Positions 15,867-24,330 of a DNA stretch of 64,000 nt are shown one piece after another (the stretch's first letter is position 1; each line of letters opens with the position of its first letter). The stretch comes from Morganella sibonii (GTDB taxonomy: Bacteria > Pseudomonadota > Gammaproteobacteria > Enterobacterales > Enterobacteriaceae). Where the stretch lies: assembly GCF_040560245.1 (NCBI RefSeq), contig NZ_JAKMWP010000004.1; one strand, written 5' to 3'. The notes beneath the pieces are model-generated. The model was not told the origin of the DNA, did no database searches, and worked only from the letters and a program-made list of their open reading frames with translations. The position numbers were made by a program, and so were the translations under genes.

Positions 15867-17099
15867 ATGTTTATCCATAAAATTGTCACACCGATGTTTG
15901 TCCGGCGCTTTGAATGTGCCGGTTCTGAGTGCCTTTCGCACTGCTGCCAGGACTGGTTTATCAGTATTGACAAAAAAACCTATAAAAAATATCACAGTGC
16001 TGACAGCATTGAAATTAAACAGATTTCTCAGGATCATGTGCTTAAATCGGAGCGCACCGATGCATATGCCTATATCCGGCTGACTGATGATAAACAGTGC
16101 CCGTTTCTGACGGAAAAACGGTTGTGCGGGATCTACAGCAAACTCGGGCCTTCAGCGATGAGTGATACCTGCCGTGAGTATCCGCGGAGTGAAGTGAAAT
16201 ATCAGAATGCAACCTTTAAACGTTTATCCCTCTCCTGCCCGGAAGTTGTCCGGCAATTGTTGTTTTCCGCCGATGCGATGCAACTGACAGAAGAAGATCA
16301 GTACCTGAAAAATGCACCGCAGAGTGCGGCGCTGACCGATCCGCAATACCTGGTCTATCTCTGGTGTCTGAATCTGGTGCAGGCGCCTTCACCGGAATTT
16401 GAGGATAACCTCTATGCGGTCATGCAATTGCTGACGTTTATCAGCAAACTCAGTTATGACATTGAGGCGAATTTCGACCGTATTCAGGGTGTGTATGAAT
16501 TTCTGCTCAATGCAACGGAAAACGGTGAACTGACAGCAGAACGCAGAGCACTGCCGCATCCGGTCAGTTTTCAGACGGCGGCGCTGAGTATTTACGGCAA
16601 ATTTATTCCGAAACTGTCCCGCAGCGGCAGTTTTTTACTTTCGACTTATATCAATACGCTCACACAACTCGGAATGGACGAACAGCAGACGGCAGAACGC
16701 ACAGAAGACAATATGGCGCGTCTTCGGGCCGAATGGAAAGTGCAGCAGCAGAACAGTTGTCTGAATGAATCGTATACATTGCGCAACCTGTTTTCTTATC
16801 TGCTGTATCACAGCCAGTTTCCGCACGCGGATAATTTCGCCGGTGAGGTTACCGGGACCCGTAATGCCCTGTCTCATTTCAGCCTGCTGGTGATGGATTA
16901 TTTCTACCTGCGCACCAATCTGGCGGCGCTGGCGGCAACGGAAAAACGGCCACTGAAAGAGTCAGATATTCAGCTTCTGATGGGGGCGTATTTCTCACTG
17001 AAAATGCATATGGGTGATATTAATACAGACTTACTGGCACTGATGGATCGTTGTCAGATGAGCGACGCACTCGCCTGTATCTGCCTGCTTGATAACTGA
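15867..17099 (+). CDS. fliB: flagellin lysine-N-methylase (FliB-like)
   Basis: 410 residues, full length for FliB. The N-terminal third is cysteine-rich in the family pattern: C-x4-C-x3-CC (residues ~18-27, CAGSECLSHCCQDW), CPFLTEKRLCGIYSKLG, DTCREYPR and LSCPEV. These cysteines are thought to hold an iron-sulphur cluster. In Salmonella FliB methylates lysines of flagellin, raising surface hydrophobicity. No flagellin or other flagellar gene is present in this window; the gene stands alone between rimI and prfC with its own 115-base upstream spacer. Family assignment is firm; the substrate in this organism is inferred. Confidence 0.87.
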   Translation: MFIHKIVTPMFVRRFECAGSECLSHCCQDWFISIDKKTYKKYHSADSIEIKQISQDHVLKSERTDAYAYIRLTDDKQCPFLTEKRLCGIYSKLGPSAMSDTCREYPRSEVKYQNATFKRLSLSCPEVVRQLLFSADAMQLTEEDQYLKNAPQSAALTDPQYLVYLWCLNLVQAPSPEFEDNLYAVMQLLTFISKLSYDIEANFDRIQGVYEFLLNATENGELTAERRALPHPVSFQTAALSIYGKFIPKLSRSGSFLLSTYINTLTQLGMDEQQTAERTEDNMARLRAEWKVQQQNSCLNESYTLRNLFSYLLYHSQFPHADNFAGEVTGTRNALSHFSLLVMDYFYLRTNLAALAATEKRPLKESDIQLLMGAYFSLKMHMGDINTDLLALMDRCQMSDALACICLLDN

Positions 17100-17224
17100 G
17101 CCCGGGGCATTTTTCAGGCTTTTGTTGTCTCACGGGGCAATCCGGGCGAAAATAAGCGCCATTAATGAGAAATCAGAGGCGGGAACCACGTGTTTCCGCC
17201 CCGCAGCCCCAGAAGAACGCTCAG

Positions 17225-18814
17225 ATGTCAAATAATGCATTTTTACAGGAAGTGGCCAAGCGCCGTACCTTTGCGATCATTTCGCACCCCGATGCCGGTA
17301 AAACCACCATTACCGAAAAAGTCCTGCTGTTCGGACAGGCTATCCAGAAAGCCGGTACAGTCAAAGGCCGCGGTTCTAACCAGCACGCCAAATCTGACTG
17401 GATGGAGATGGAAAAACAGCGCGGGATCTCTATCACCACATCGGTGATGCAGTTCCCGTATCACGATGCACTGGTAAACCTGCTGGACACCCCGGGGCAT
17501 GAAGACTTCTCCGAAGATACCTACCGTACCCTGACGGCGGTTGACTGCTGTCTGATGGTTATCGATGCGGCAAAAGGGGTCGAAGATCGTACCCGTAAGC
17601 TGATGGAAGTTACCCGTCTGCGTGATACGCCGATCCTGACCTTTATGAACAAACTTGACCGCGATATCCGTGACCCGATGGAGTTACTGGATGAGGTGGA
17701 AAACGAGCTGAAAATTGCCTGCTCACCAATCACCTGGCCTATCGGCTGCGGTAAGCTGTTCAAAGGGGTCTATCACCTGTACCGCGATGAAACCTACCTG
17801 TATCAGACCGGTCAGGGGCATACCATTCAGGAAGTCCGCACCGTAAAAGGGCTGAATAACCCGGATCTGGATGCCGCTGTCGGTGAAGAGCTGGCGGCGC
17901 AGCTGCGTGATGAACTGGAACTGGTGCAGGGCGCATCCCATGAATTCGATGAGGAGCTGTTCCTCGCCGGTGAACTGACACCGGTCTTCTTCGGTACTGC
18001 ACTGGGGAACTTCGGGGTGGATCATATGCTGGACGGCCTGGTTTCCTGGGCACCGGCACCGATGCCGCGTCAGACCGATGTCCGTGAAGTGACGGCGAAA
18101 GAAGATAAATTCACCGGATTTGTGTTTAAAATTCAGGCCAATATGGATCCTAAACACCGTGACCGTGTGGCGTTCCTGCGCATTGTGTCCGGTGTATATG
18201 AAAAAGGGATGAAACTGCATCAGGTGCGTCTCAAAAAAGATGTCGTGATTTCTGATGCGCTGACCTTTATGGCCGGTGACCGTGCCCATGTGGATTGCGC
18301 GTATCCCGGCGATATCATCGGGTTGCATAACCACGGTACTATTCAGATTGGTGATACCTTCACACAGGGCGAGATTCTGAAATTCACCGGTATCCCGAAC
18401 TTTGCACCGGAACTGTTCCGCCGTATCCGTCTGCGCGATCCGCTGAAACAGAAACAGCTGCTCAAAGGGCTGGTTCAGTTGTCTGAAGAAGGCGCGGTAC
18501 AGGTCTTCCGTCCGCTGGCAAATAACGACCTGATTGTCGGGGCGGTGGGTGTGCTTCAGTTTGATGTGGTGGTTGCCCGTCTGAAAAGCGAGTACAACGT
18601 CGAAGCTATTTATGAGGCGGTTAACGTCTCTACTGCCCGCTGGGTGGAATGTGACGATGCGAAAAAACTGGAAGAGTTCAAACGCAAAAACGAACTGCAT
18701 CTGGCACTCGACGGCGGCGATAACCTTTCTTATATCGCACCGACTATGGTGAACCTGAATCTTACTGCAGAACGCTATCCGGATGTGAGTTTCCACAAAA
18801 CCCGTGAACACTGA
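17225..18814 (+). CDS. prfC: peptide chain release factor 3
   Basis: 529 residues from the ATG at 17225 (E. coli RF3 has 529), which gives the aligned start MSNNAFLQEVAKRR; upstream in-frame codons have no ribosome site either. GTPase motifs: P-loop SHPDAGKTT, switch region RGISITTSVMQF, DTPGHED and NKLD. Domains II and III follow, with the highly conserved IPNFAPELFRRIRL. RF3 removes RF1 or RF2 from the ribosome after peptide release. It forms its own unit, ending in the hairpin-rich spacer before osmY. Confidence 0.96.
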   Translation: MSNNAFLQEVAKRRTFAIISHPDAGKTTITEKVLLFGQAIQKAGTVKGRGSNQHAKSDWMEMEKQRGISITTSVMQFPYHDALVNLLDTPGHEDFSEDTYRTLTAVDCCLMVIDAAKGVEDRTRKLMEVTRLRDTPILTFMNKLDRDIRDPMELLDEVENELKIACSPITWPIGCGKLFKGVYHLYRDETYLYQTGQGHTIQEVRTVKGLNNPDLDAAVGEELAAQLRDELELVQGASHEFDEELFLAGELTPVFFGTALGNFGVDHMLDGLVSWAPAPMPRQTDVREVTAKEDKFTGFVFKIQANMDPKHRDRVAFLRIVSGVYEKGMKLHQVRLKKDVVISDALTFMAGDRAHVDCAYPGDIIGLHNHGTIQIGDTFTQGEILKFTGIPNFAPELFRRIRLRDPLKQKQLLKGLVQLSEEGAVQVFRPLANNDLIVGAVGVLQFDVVVARLKSEYNVEAIYEAVNVSTARWVECDDAKKLEEFKRKNELHLALDGGDNLSYIAPTMVNLNLTAERYPDVSFHKTREH

Positions 18815-18823
18815 CAGAAAAAT

Positions 18824-18843
18824 AACGCGCCTCCGGGCGCGTT
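18824..18843 (+). repeat. hairpin repeat, copy 1 (matches osmY-side terminator stem)
   Basis: AACGCGCC and GGCGCGTT pair around TCCG. The 16-base core CGCGCCTCCGGGCGCG recurs exactly 160 bases later at 18986, where a T run follows. Here no T run follows, so this copy may fold without terminating prfC transcription. Confidence 0.9.
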
Positions 18844-18906
18844 CAGGCCGTTGACAAACCCGCAGGGGTTGGCGACGACCGCCAGAGGTTGTAAAAATAA
18901 ATCAGG

Positions 18907-18973
18907 AAAATCAACCTGTTGATTTTCGGCTGATAACACAAAGCAGGAAAAACCGCGTTTTATCCTGCTTTGT
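18907..18973 (+). other. two further inverted repeats in the prfC-osmY spacer
   Basis: AAAATCAA/TTGATTTT (18907-18926, loop CCTG) is a perfect 8-bp stem, and ACAAAGCAGGA/TCCTGCTTTGT (18938-18973) is a perfect 11-bp stem with a 14-base loop. They lie between the two copies of the GC-rich hairpin. An RNA passing here would carry four hairpins in ~185 bases. Confidence 0.85.
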
Positions 18974-18983
18974 CAGCAATCTC

Positions 18984-19009
18984 AGCGCGCCTCCGGGCGC
19001 GTTTTTTTT
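18984..19009 (+). terminator. intrinsic terminator before osmY
   Basis: The second exact copy of CGCGCCTCCGGGCGCG is followed by eight T, making a textbook terminator. It most likely ends the prfC transcript or a small RNA from the spacer. Confidence 0.92.
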
Positions 19010-19075
19010 ACACCGGAGTTAAGATACACTGACGGACAGATGATGTTCATCATGAAAATGAAGAAGGAGACGATA

Positions 19076-19480
19076 ATGCGCAATACCATGAAATCACTGG
19101 CCGTCCTGCTGGTCAGCGGCGCGCTGTTCAGTGCATCCGCAATGGCGGAAGAATCCCTGAGTCAGAAAGCCGGTCAGGCGTGGGACAGTGCTTCTCAGTC
19201 TGCAGAAGATCTGGGTAAACAAGCGGAGCAGAAATTTGACGGTGCGGTAAACGATGCCTCACTGCTGGTGGATGACAGTACGATTACCGCTAAAATCCGC
19301 GGTCAGCTGTTAAGCGCCGATGGCATTGACAGCAATGATATCGCGGTGAAAACCATTAATGGTACTGTGTATCTCTCCGGGTTTGTCACCACAGAGGCTC
19401 AGCGTACACAGATTATTAATATTGCCAAAGGTATTCCCGGTGTCCGTGCGGTGGAAGTCAGCATCGGGCAGTATAAATAA
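19076..19480 (+). CDS. osmY: OsmY-like periplasmic protein with a single BON domain
   Basis: 134 residues from the ATG at 19076, with AAGGAG seven bases upstream. Signal peptide MRNTMKSLAVLLVSGALFSA, cleaved at AMAEE. A helical stretch (AGQAWDSASQSAEDLGKQAE) precedes one BON domain (LLVDDSTITAKIRGQLL to the GVRAVEVSI end). E. coli OsmY (201 residues) has two BON domains, and it acts as a periplasmic chaperone induced by osmotic stress and sigma-S. The position after prfC supports orthology, with loss of one domain. Function is inferred. Confidence 0.85.
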   Translation: MRNTMKSLAVLLVSGALFSASAMAEESLSQKAGQAWDSASQSAEDLGKQAEQKFDGAVNDASLLVDDSTITAKIRGQLLSADGIDSNDIAVKTINGTVYLSGFVTTEAQRTQIINIAKGIPGVRAVEVSIGQYK

Positions 19481-19512
19481 CCGGCCGGCTGTTCGTGCCG
19501 GGGGATGAGAGA

Positions 19513-20589
19513 ATGGGAACGTATATCCCGGTGACACCCGGGAAAATCGCACCACTGGCCTGGTTGCCTGATCCGCTTCAGGCAACCGGAAAACTGGCGC
19601 TGGTCTGCGAAGGCGGCGGTCAGCGCGGGATCTTTACAGCCGGTGTGCTGGATGAATTCCTTAAAGCCGGGTTTAACCCGTTTGATTTACTGATAGGGAC
19701 ATCTGCCGGTGCGCAAAACCTGTCAGCATATCTGTGCGGCCAGCGCGGGTATGCCCGTCATATCATTACCCGTTACACCACGGATAAACAATTCTTTAAT
19801 CCGCTGCGTTTTATCCGCGGCGGAAATCTTATTGATCTCGACTGGCTGATTAACACGACATCGGCTGAATGCCCGCTGGATATCGCACATGCCTTACGGC
19901 GTTTTGAACAGGGGCAGGAGTTTTATATGTGTGCCAGCCGGGCGGATAATCTGGATGCCGCCTATTTTAGTCCGCAGGCCGGAGACTGGCTGGAATATAT
20001 CAAAGCGTCCAGCGCCATCCCCGGGTTTTACCGCGAAGGGGTGGAGATTGACGGCATTACATATCATGACGGGGGGATCAGCGATGCCGTGCCGGTTATT
20101 GAGGCGTGGCGGCGGGGTGCTACCCGGATTGTGGTGATCCGGACTGTCCCGTCACAGCTCTATTACACGCCGGAGTGGGTGAAACGGATGGAGCGCTGGC
20201 TGGAAAAAAGTCATCTGAAGCGGATGGTGGCGATGATGAAGCAGCACGCCAAAAGCTATTACCGGACACAAAAGTTTATTCAGTCACCGCCGCCGGGTGT
20301 TGAAATTGCTGAAATTTATCCGAATGCGCCACTGGCGAGCAATGCGCTCGGCAGCCGGGTAAAAACCCTGATGCAGGATTACCGCCTGGGCCGCCGCAGC
20401 GGACGCTATTTTCTCGCGACACTCGGTAACCGCTGGGCGGCTTATGAGCCTGTACGGACATCTGTACTGCGCGTTCCGCCTGCTTCTAACGATAATGATA
20501 CACAATTACCGGTTACTGACGGCTCCGCAGCAGTATTACACTCACCGGAATATTCACCGGGACATTCACCAGAAAAACCGGCGGACTGA
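19513..20589 (+). CDS. yjjU: patatin-like phospholipase family protein
   Basis: 358 residues from the ATG at 19513 (aligned with E. coli YjjU, 357). The oxyanion loop is CEGGGQRG, the nucleophile elbow GTSAG and the catalytic Asp is in YHDGGISDAVP, together the Ser-Asp dyad of patatins. The C-terminal ~50 residues are low-complexity and proline/serine-rich (HSPEYSPGHSPEK). It is probably an acyl hydrolase acting on membrane lipids; the substrate is unknown. yjjV starts five bases downstream, so the pair is one operon. Confidence 0.9.
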   Translation: MGTYIPVTPGKIAPLAWLPDPLQATGKLALVCEGGGQRGIFTAGVLDEFLKAGFNPFDLLIGTSAGAQNLSAYLCGQRGYARHIITRYTTDKQFFNPLRFIRGGNLIDLDWLINTTSAECPLDIAHALRRFEQGQEFYMCASRADNLDAAYFSPQAGDWLEYIKASSAIPGFYREGVEIDGITYHDGGISDAVPVIEAWRRGATRIVVIRTVPSQLYYTPEWVKRMERWLEKSHLKRMVAMMKQHAKSYYRTQKFIQSPPPGVEIAEIYPNAPLASNALGSRVKTLMQDYRLGRRSGRYFLATLGNRWAAYEPVRTSVLRVPPASNDNDTQLPVTDGSAAVLHSPEYSPGHSPEKPAD

Positions 20590-20593
20590 ATAA

Positions 20594-21388
20594 ATGCAAT
20601 TTATTGATACTCACTGCCATTTTGATTTTCCGTTTTTTACGGATGACCTTGCCCGTCACAAAGCAGCGGCGGCACAGGCCGGGCTGACTGATATTATTAT
20701 CCCGGCGGTCAGTCACTGGAATCTCGGTACTATCGCCGGGTTGTGCCGCTCATCCGGCGATACCTTTCCCCGCCTGCATGCCGCATTCGGTCTGCATCCG
20801 CTTTATATTGCGGAACATACATCAGCGCATCTGGAACAGCTTGAGTTGCTGATCAGCGAAAGCGGCACAGAATGTGCGGCTGTCGGGGAGATCGGTCTGG
20901 ATCGCTATATGGACGATCCGCAGTGGGATAAGCAGCTTGATTTTTTTATCGCTCAGCTGAAGTTAGCTGCGCGGGCGGATAAACCGGTTATTCTGCATTC
21001 CCGTAAAACCCATGACACGCTGGCGGCAGTTCTGCGCCGCCATCCGGTTCCCCGCAGTGGTGTGGTTCACGGTTTTGCAGGCAGTTTTGCCCAGGCGGAT
21101 GCGTTTGTGAAACTGGGGTATTACATCGGCGTCGGCGGTACGATTACTTATGAGCGGGCACAGAAAACCCGGCGGGCAATCGCACAGCTCCCGCTTTCTG
21201 CGTTATTGCTGGAAACCGATGCCCCGGATATGCCGCTCAGTGGTTTTCAGGGCGAACCGAACCGCCCGGAGCGGATTGTCCGCACGTTTGAGGTGCTCTG
21301 TTCACTGCGCAGTGAATCTCCGGAGGAGATTGCTGCTCAGATTTATCGCAATAGCTGTACACTTTTTTCCCTGCAATCATCTGATTAA
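20594..21388 (+). CDS. yjjV: TatD-family metal-dependent hydrolase
   Basis: 264 residues (E. coli 259). The amidohydrolase barrel has the N-terminal metal motif DTHCHFDFP, the bridging Glu in GEIGLDRYM, metal His residues in VILHSRKTHD and VVHGFAGS, and the terminal metal Asp in LLETDAPDMPL. TatD proteins are 3'-5' DNA/RNA exonucleases or phosphodiesterases; YjjV itself is poorly characterised. It follows yjjU with a four-base gap. Confidence 0.92.
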   Translation: MQFIDTHCHFDFPFFTDDLARHKAAAAQAGLTDIIIPAVSHWNLGTIAGLCRSSGDTFPRLHAAFGLHPLYIAEHTSAHLEQLELLISESGTECAAVGEIGLDRYMDDPQWDKQLDFFIAQLKLAARADKPVILHSRKTHDTLAAVLRRHPVPRSGVVHGFAGSFAQADAFVKLGYYIGVGGTITYERAQKTRRAIAQLPLSALLLETDAPDMPLSGFQGEPNRPERIVRTFEVLCSLRSESPEEIAAQIYRNSCTLFSLQSSD

Positions 21389-21735
21389 GATTCCTGAATC
21401 GATTTTCCCCCGATTTTGTTCTGTTGCAGCCGGTATTCCGTGTGCCAAAACACCTGAAATCACCTACAATTGTAAGCAGATGTTATTTCATGTTAGTTAT
21501 CTGATTAAATATCCGTCAATTCCCGGCTTCTCTGGGATTTTTCAGAGAAAAACAGTTGAATAATGTGATTGTCATCATGTTTTCGTATTTTTTGTTACTT
21601 TTTTCAGTCGTTATTTGTGACGCAAGTTGATTGTTAACCGGACTGACCGGGTATAATCAGCGCCACAGGGTCCTGCTCTGAGCTGCATGCGGAACAGGAC
21701 TATTAATCTTCATTATCGTGAACAGGGATACTTCC
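21389..21735 (+). promoter_or_regulatory. promoter region of the nucleoside transporter
   Basis: This 347-base spacer contains a candidate CRP site TGTGATTGTCATCATG at 21564-21579 and a perfect -10 TATAAT at 21652-21657; the -35 is ambiguous (TTGTTA with 15-base spacing). No open frame of note. A CRP site would fit catabolite control of nucleoside uptake. Confidence 0.5.
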
Positions 21736-23013
21736 ATGCAACTCCTTATGAGTCTGGTCGGGATGGCAGTGCTGATTTTTATCGCAGTACTGTTTTCCAG
21801 TGATCGCCGGGCAATCAAACTGCGGACTGTTATCGGCGCCTTTATTATTCAGGTGCTGATCGGCGCGCTGGTTCTTTATGTCCCGATGGGACGCAAAATC
21901 CTCCTTGCAATGTCTGACGGTGTCGCCAGCGTTATCGGCTACGGCCAGAAAGGGATGGACTTCATTTTCGGCGGCCTGGTCTCTGACAAAATGTTTGAGG
22001 TATTCGGTGGCGGTGGTTTCGTCTTTGCCCTGCGTGTTCTGCCGGTTATTGTGTTCTTCTCCTCGCTGATTGCTGTTCTGTATTACCTCGGTATTATGCA
22101 GTTTGTGATTAAAATTCTCGGCGGCGGCTTACAGAAACTGCTGGGCACATCCCGTACCGAATCCCTGTCCGCGACAGCCAACATCTTTGTGGGACAAACA
22201 GAAGCCCCGCTGGTGGTGCGTCCGTATATCTCCGGGATGACCAATTCCGAACTGTTCGCGGTAATGTGTGGTGGTCTGGCATCCGTGGCCGGTTCTGTTC
22301 TCGCAGGGTATGCACAGATGGGCGTTCCGCTGGAGTACCTGATCGCAGCATCCTTTATGGCGGCACCGGGTGGTCTGCTGTTTGCGAAACTGATGGTACC
22401 TGAGACCGAGCACTTTGATGACCGTACCGAAGCCATGGCCGGTATGGCGGAAGAAGAGCGCCCTGCCAACATCATTGATGCGGCGGCAAGCGGTGCCTCT
22501 TCCGGTATGCAACTGGCGCTGAACGTAGGTGCAATGCTGCTGGCGTTTATTGCGCTGATCGCGTTAATCAACGGGATCTTAGGCGGTGTCGGCGGCTGGT
22601 TTGACTATCCGCAGCTGTCACTGGAACTGATCCTCGGCTGGCTCTTCTCACCAATTGCTTTCCTGATCGGTGTGCCGTGGAATGAAGCGATGACTGCCGG
22701 TTCGTTTATCGGACAAAAAGTGGTGGTCAACGAATTTGTTGCCTTCATGAACTTCGGTGAATACATGAAGCCGGATGCGCAGGTTATTGCTGCCGGTTTA
22801 CAGCCGCTGTCTGATCACACCAAAGCGATTATCTCCTTTGCGCTGTGCGGCTTTGCCAACCTGTCTTCTGTCGCGATCCTGCTGGGTGGTCTGGGCGGTA
22901 TGGCGCCTAACCGCCGTAAAGACGTGGCACGTCTGGGTATGAAAGCGGTAATGGCCGGTACACTCTCCAACCTGATGAGTGCAACCATCGCCGGTTTCTT
23001 CCTGGCACTGTAA
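21736..23013 (+). CDS. concentrative nucleoside transporter (CNT family)
   Basis: 425 residues from the ATG at 21736 (AGGGAT upstream), with about ten membrane segments. It resembles the Vibrio cholerae CNT of known structure very closely as I recall that sequence: the re-entrant nucleoside motif VGQTEAPLVVRPY, the GGLASVAGSVLAGYA helix, the VVNEFVAF motif and FALCGFANLSSVAILLGG with the sodium- and ribose-contacting residues. It imports nucleosides with Na+ or H+. Its place in front of the deo genes suggests it supplies substrates for their breakdown. E. coli has no CNT gene here; NupX/NupC are encoded elsewhere. Confidence 0.93.
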   Translation: MQLLMSLVGMAVLIFIAVLFSSDRRAIKLRTVIGAFIIQVLIGALVLYVPMGRKILLAMSDGVASVIGYGQKGMDFIFGGLVSDKMFEVFGGGGFVFALRVLPVIVFFSSLIAVLYYLGIMQFVIKILGGGLQKLLGTSRTESLSATANIFVGQTEAPLVVRPYISGMTNSELFAVMCGGLASVAGSVLAGYAQMGVPLEYLIAASFMAAPGGLLFAKLMVPETEHFDDRTEAMAGMAEEERPANIIDAAASGASSGMQLALNVGAMLLAFIALIALINGILGGVGGWFDYPQLSLELILGWLFSPIAFLIGVPWNEAMTAGSFIGQKVVVNEFVAFMNFGEYMKPDAQVIAAGLQPLSDHTKAIISFALCGFANLSSVAILLGGLGGMAPNRRKDVARLGMKAVMAGTLSNLMSATIAGFFLAL

Positions 23014-23161
23014 CTGCTCCTCCCGCACAGGTGAACCCGGTTCACCTGTGCGTTTTACTGATTCGGTGTACTTGTCTTTCTGTCTCTCCCTGTCTATCTG
23101 TTTCCTGCGCTATACTATGCTGTGAATATGTGCTGTTATTTTGTGCATATCAGGCTGTTAT

Positions 23162-23177
23162 TGTGATTTTTATCACA
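23162..23177 (+). promoter_or_regulatory. CRP site of the deo promoter
   Basis: TGTGATTTTTATCACA is a perfect TGTGA-N6-TCACA palindrome, 280 bases before deoC. E. coli deoP2 is activated by CRP and repressed by CytR and DeoR. I did not find convincing DeoR operators by eye. Confidence 0.8.
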
Positions 23178-23457
23178 TAACTGTATGTATTGATGTAAAT
23201 GCCGTTATATAAACGTGATGAAAGGCACGTATTATAGTGCCAAGACATGCTCCAATAAGGCATGGATACCTTATAACGGATTCGGTGTTCTGTTTACAGT
23301 CACCTGTATTACAGCGCGGTGAGAAGGACCTCAGCGTTACTCTTATCACAAGAGAGGCAACGTCTTCACGGAACCAAGTCCCGCTCGCCAACACATTTTG
23401 CATCGTTCAGATATTGCGTCTGCCCGCTCATGGCGCAGACATACGTTGGAGAGTTTT
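23178..23457 (+). other. deo leader region
   Basis: The stretch between the CRP site and deoC holds a -10-like TATTAT near 23230 inside a GGCAC/GTGCC inverted repeat, and otherwise no good frame or terminator. A long untranslated leader is likely. Confidence 0.4.
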
Positions 23458-24237
23458 ATGACCGATTTAACCGCCGCAGCGCAGCGCGCGTTGTCTTTAA
23501 TGGATTTAACCACCCTGAATGATGATGATACTGACGCGAAAGTCACTGCGTTGTGTCATCAGGCGAAAAGCCCGGCAGGCCAGACTGCGGCTGTCTGTAT
23601 TTATCCGCGTTTTATCCCGTTAGCCCGTAAAGTTCTGCGTGAGCAGGGTACGCCGGAAGTACGTATCGCAACCGTCACTAATTTCCCGCACGGTAATGAT
23701 GATATTGAAATCGCGCTGGCGGAAACCAATGCCGCGATTGCTTACGGCGCAGATGATGTGGATGTGGTATTCCCGTACCGTGCTCTGATGGCCGGTAATA
23801 CGCAGGTTGGTTTTGATATGGTAAAAGCCTGCAAGGAAGCCTGTGCCAAACACAATGTACTGCTGAAAGTGATCATCGAAAGCGGTGAGCTGAAAGATCC
23901 GGCATTAATTCGTCAGGCATCTGAAATCTCCATCAAAGCCGGTGCTGACTTTATTAAAACCTCCACCGGTAAAGTCCCGGTCAACGCCACGCCGGAAACC
24001 GCGGAAATCATGATGACAGTGATCCGTGATATGGGTGTTGGTAAAACCGTTGGTTTCAAACCGGCCGGTGGTGTCCGCACTGCGGAAGAAGCCGCGCAGT
24101 ATCTGGCGATGGCTGACCGCATCATGGGGGAAGGCTGGGCCGACTCCCGTCACTTCCGCTTTGGTGCATCCAGCCTGTTAGCCAGCCTGCTTAATACGCT
24201 GGGCTATGCAGACGCCAAATCTGACAGCAAGTATTAA
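23458..24237 (+). CDS. deoC: deoxyribose-phosphate aldolase
   Basis: 259 residues from the ATG at 23458 (GGAG seven bases upstream; E. coli 259). TIM barrel with VDVVFPYRALM, KVIIESGELKD, the Schiff-base lysine in FIKTSTGK and the second active-site lysine in VGFKPAGGVRT. It splits deoxyribose-5-phosphate into acetaldehyde and glyceraldehyde-3-phosphate, the last step of deoxynucleoside catabolism. First gene of deoC-deoA-deoB-deoD. Confidence 0.97.
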   Translation: MTDLTAAAQRALSLMDLTTLNDDDTDAKVTALCHQAKSPAGQTAAVCIYPRFIPLARKVLREQGTPEVRIATVTNFPHGNDDIEIALAETNAAIAYGADDVDVVFPYRALMAGNTQVGFDMVKACKEACAKHNVLLKVIIESGELKDPALIRQASEISIKAGADFIKTSTGKVPVNATPETAEIMMTVIRDMGVGKTVGFKPAGGVRTAEEAAQYLAMADRIMGEGWADSRHFRFGASSLLASLLNTLGYADAKSDSKY

Positions 24238-24245
24238 TCACGTTT

Positions 24246-24274
24246 ACCGGGCTGCTTTTGCAGTCCGGTTTTTT
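24246..24274 (+). terminator. hairpin between deoC and deoA
   Basis: CCGGGCTGC and GCAGTCCGG pair with one mismatch around TTTT and are followed by six T. Because the deo genes continue on the same strand, it probably acts as a partial terminator that lowers downstream expression. Confidence 0.75.
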
Positions 24275-24330
24275 GATTAACCCGGTACTTCAGGTACCGG
24301 GACGGACCCGGTATTTTTAAGGAGAACACC

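Noticed and set aside
17723..18811. 362-residue open frame antisense to prfC
   Set aside because: prfC is a certain gene here; the antisense frame is His/Gln/Phe-rich nonsense without domains, a codon-bias shadow.
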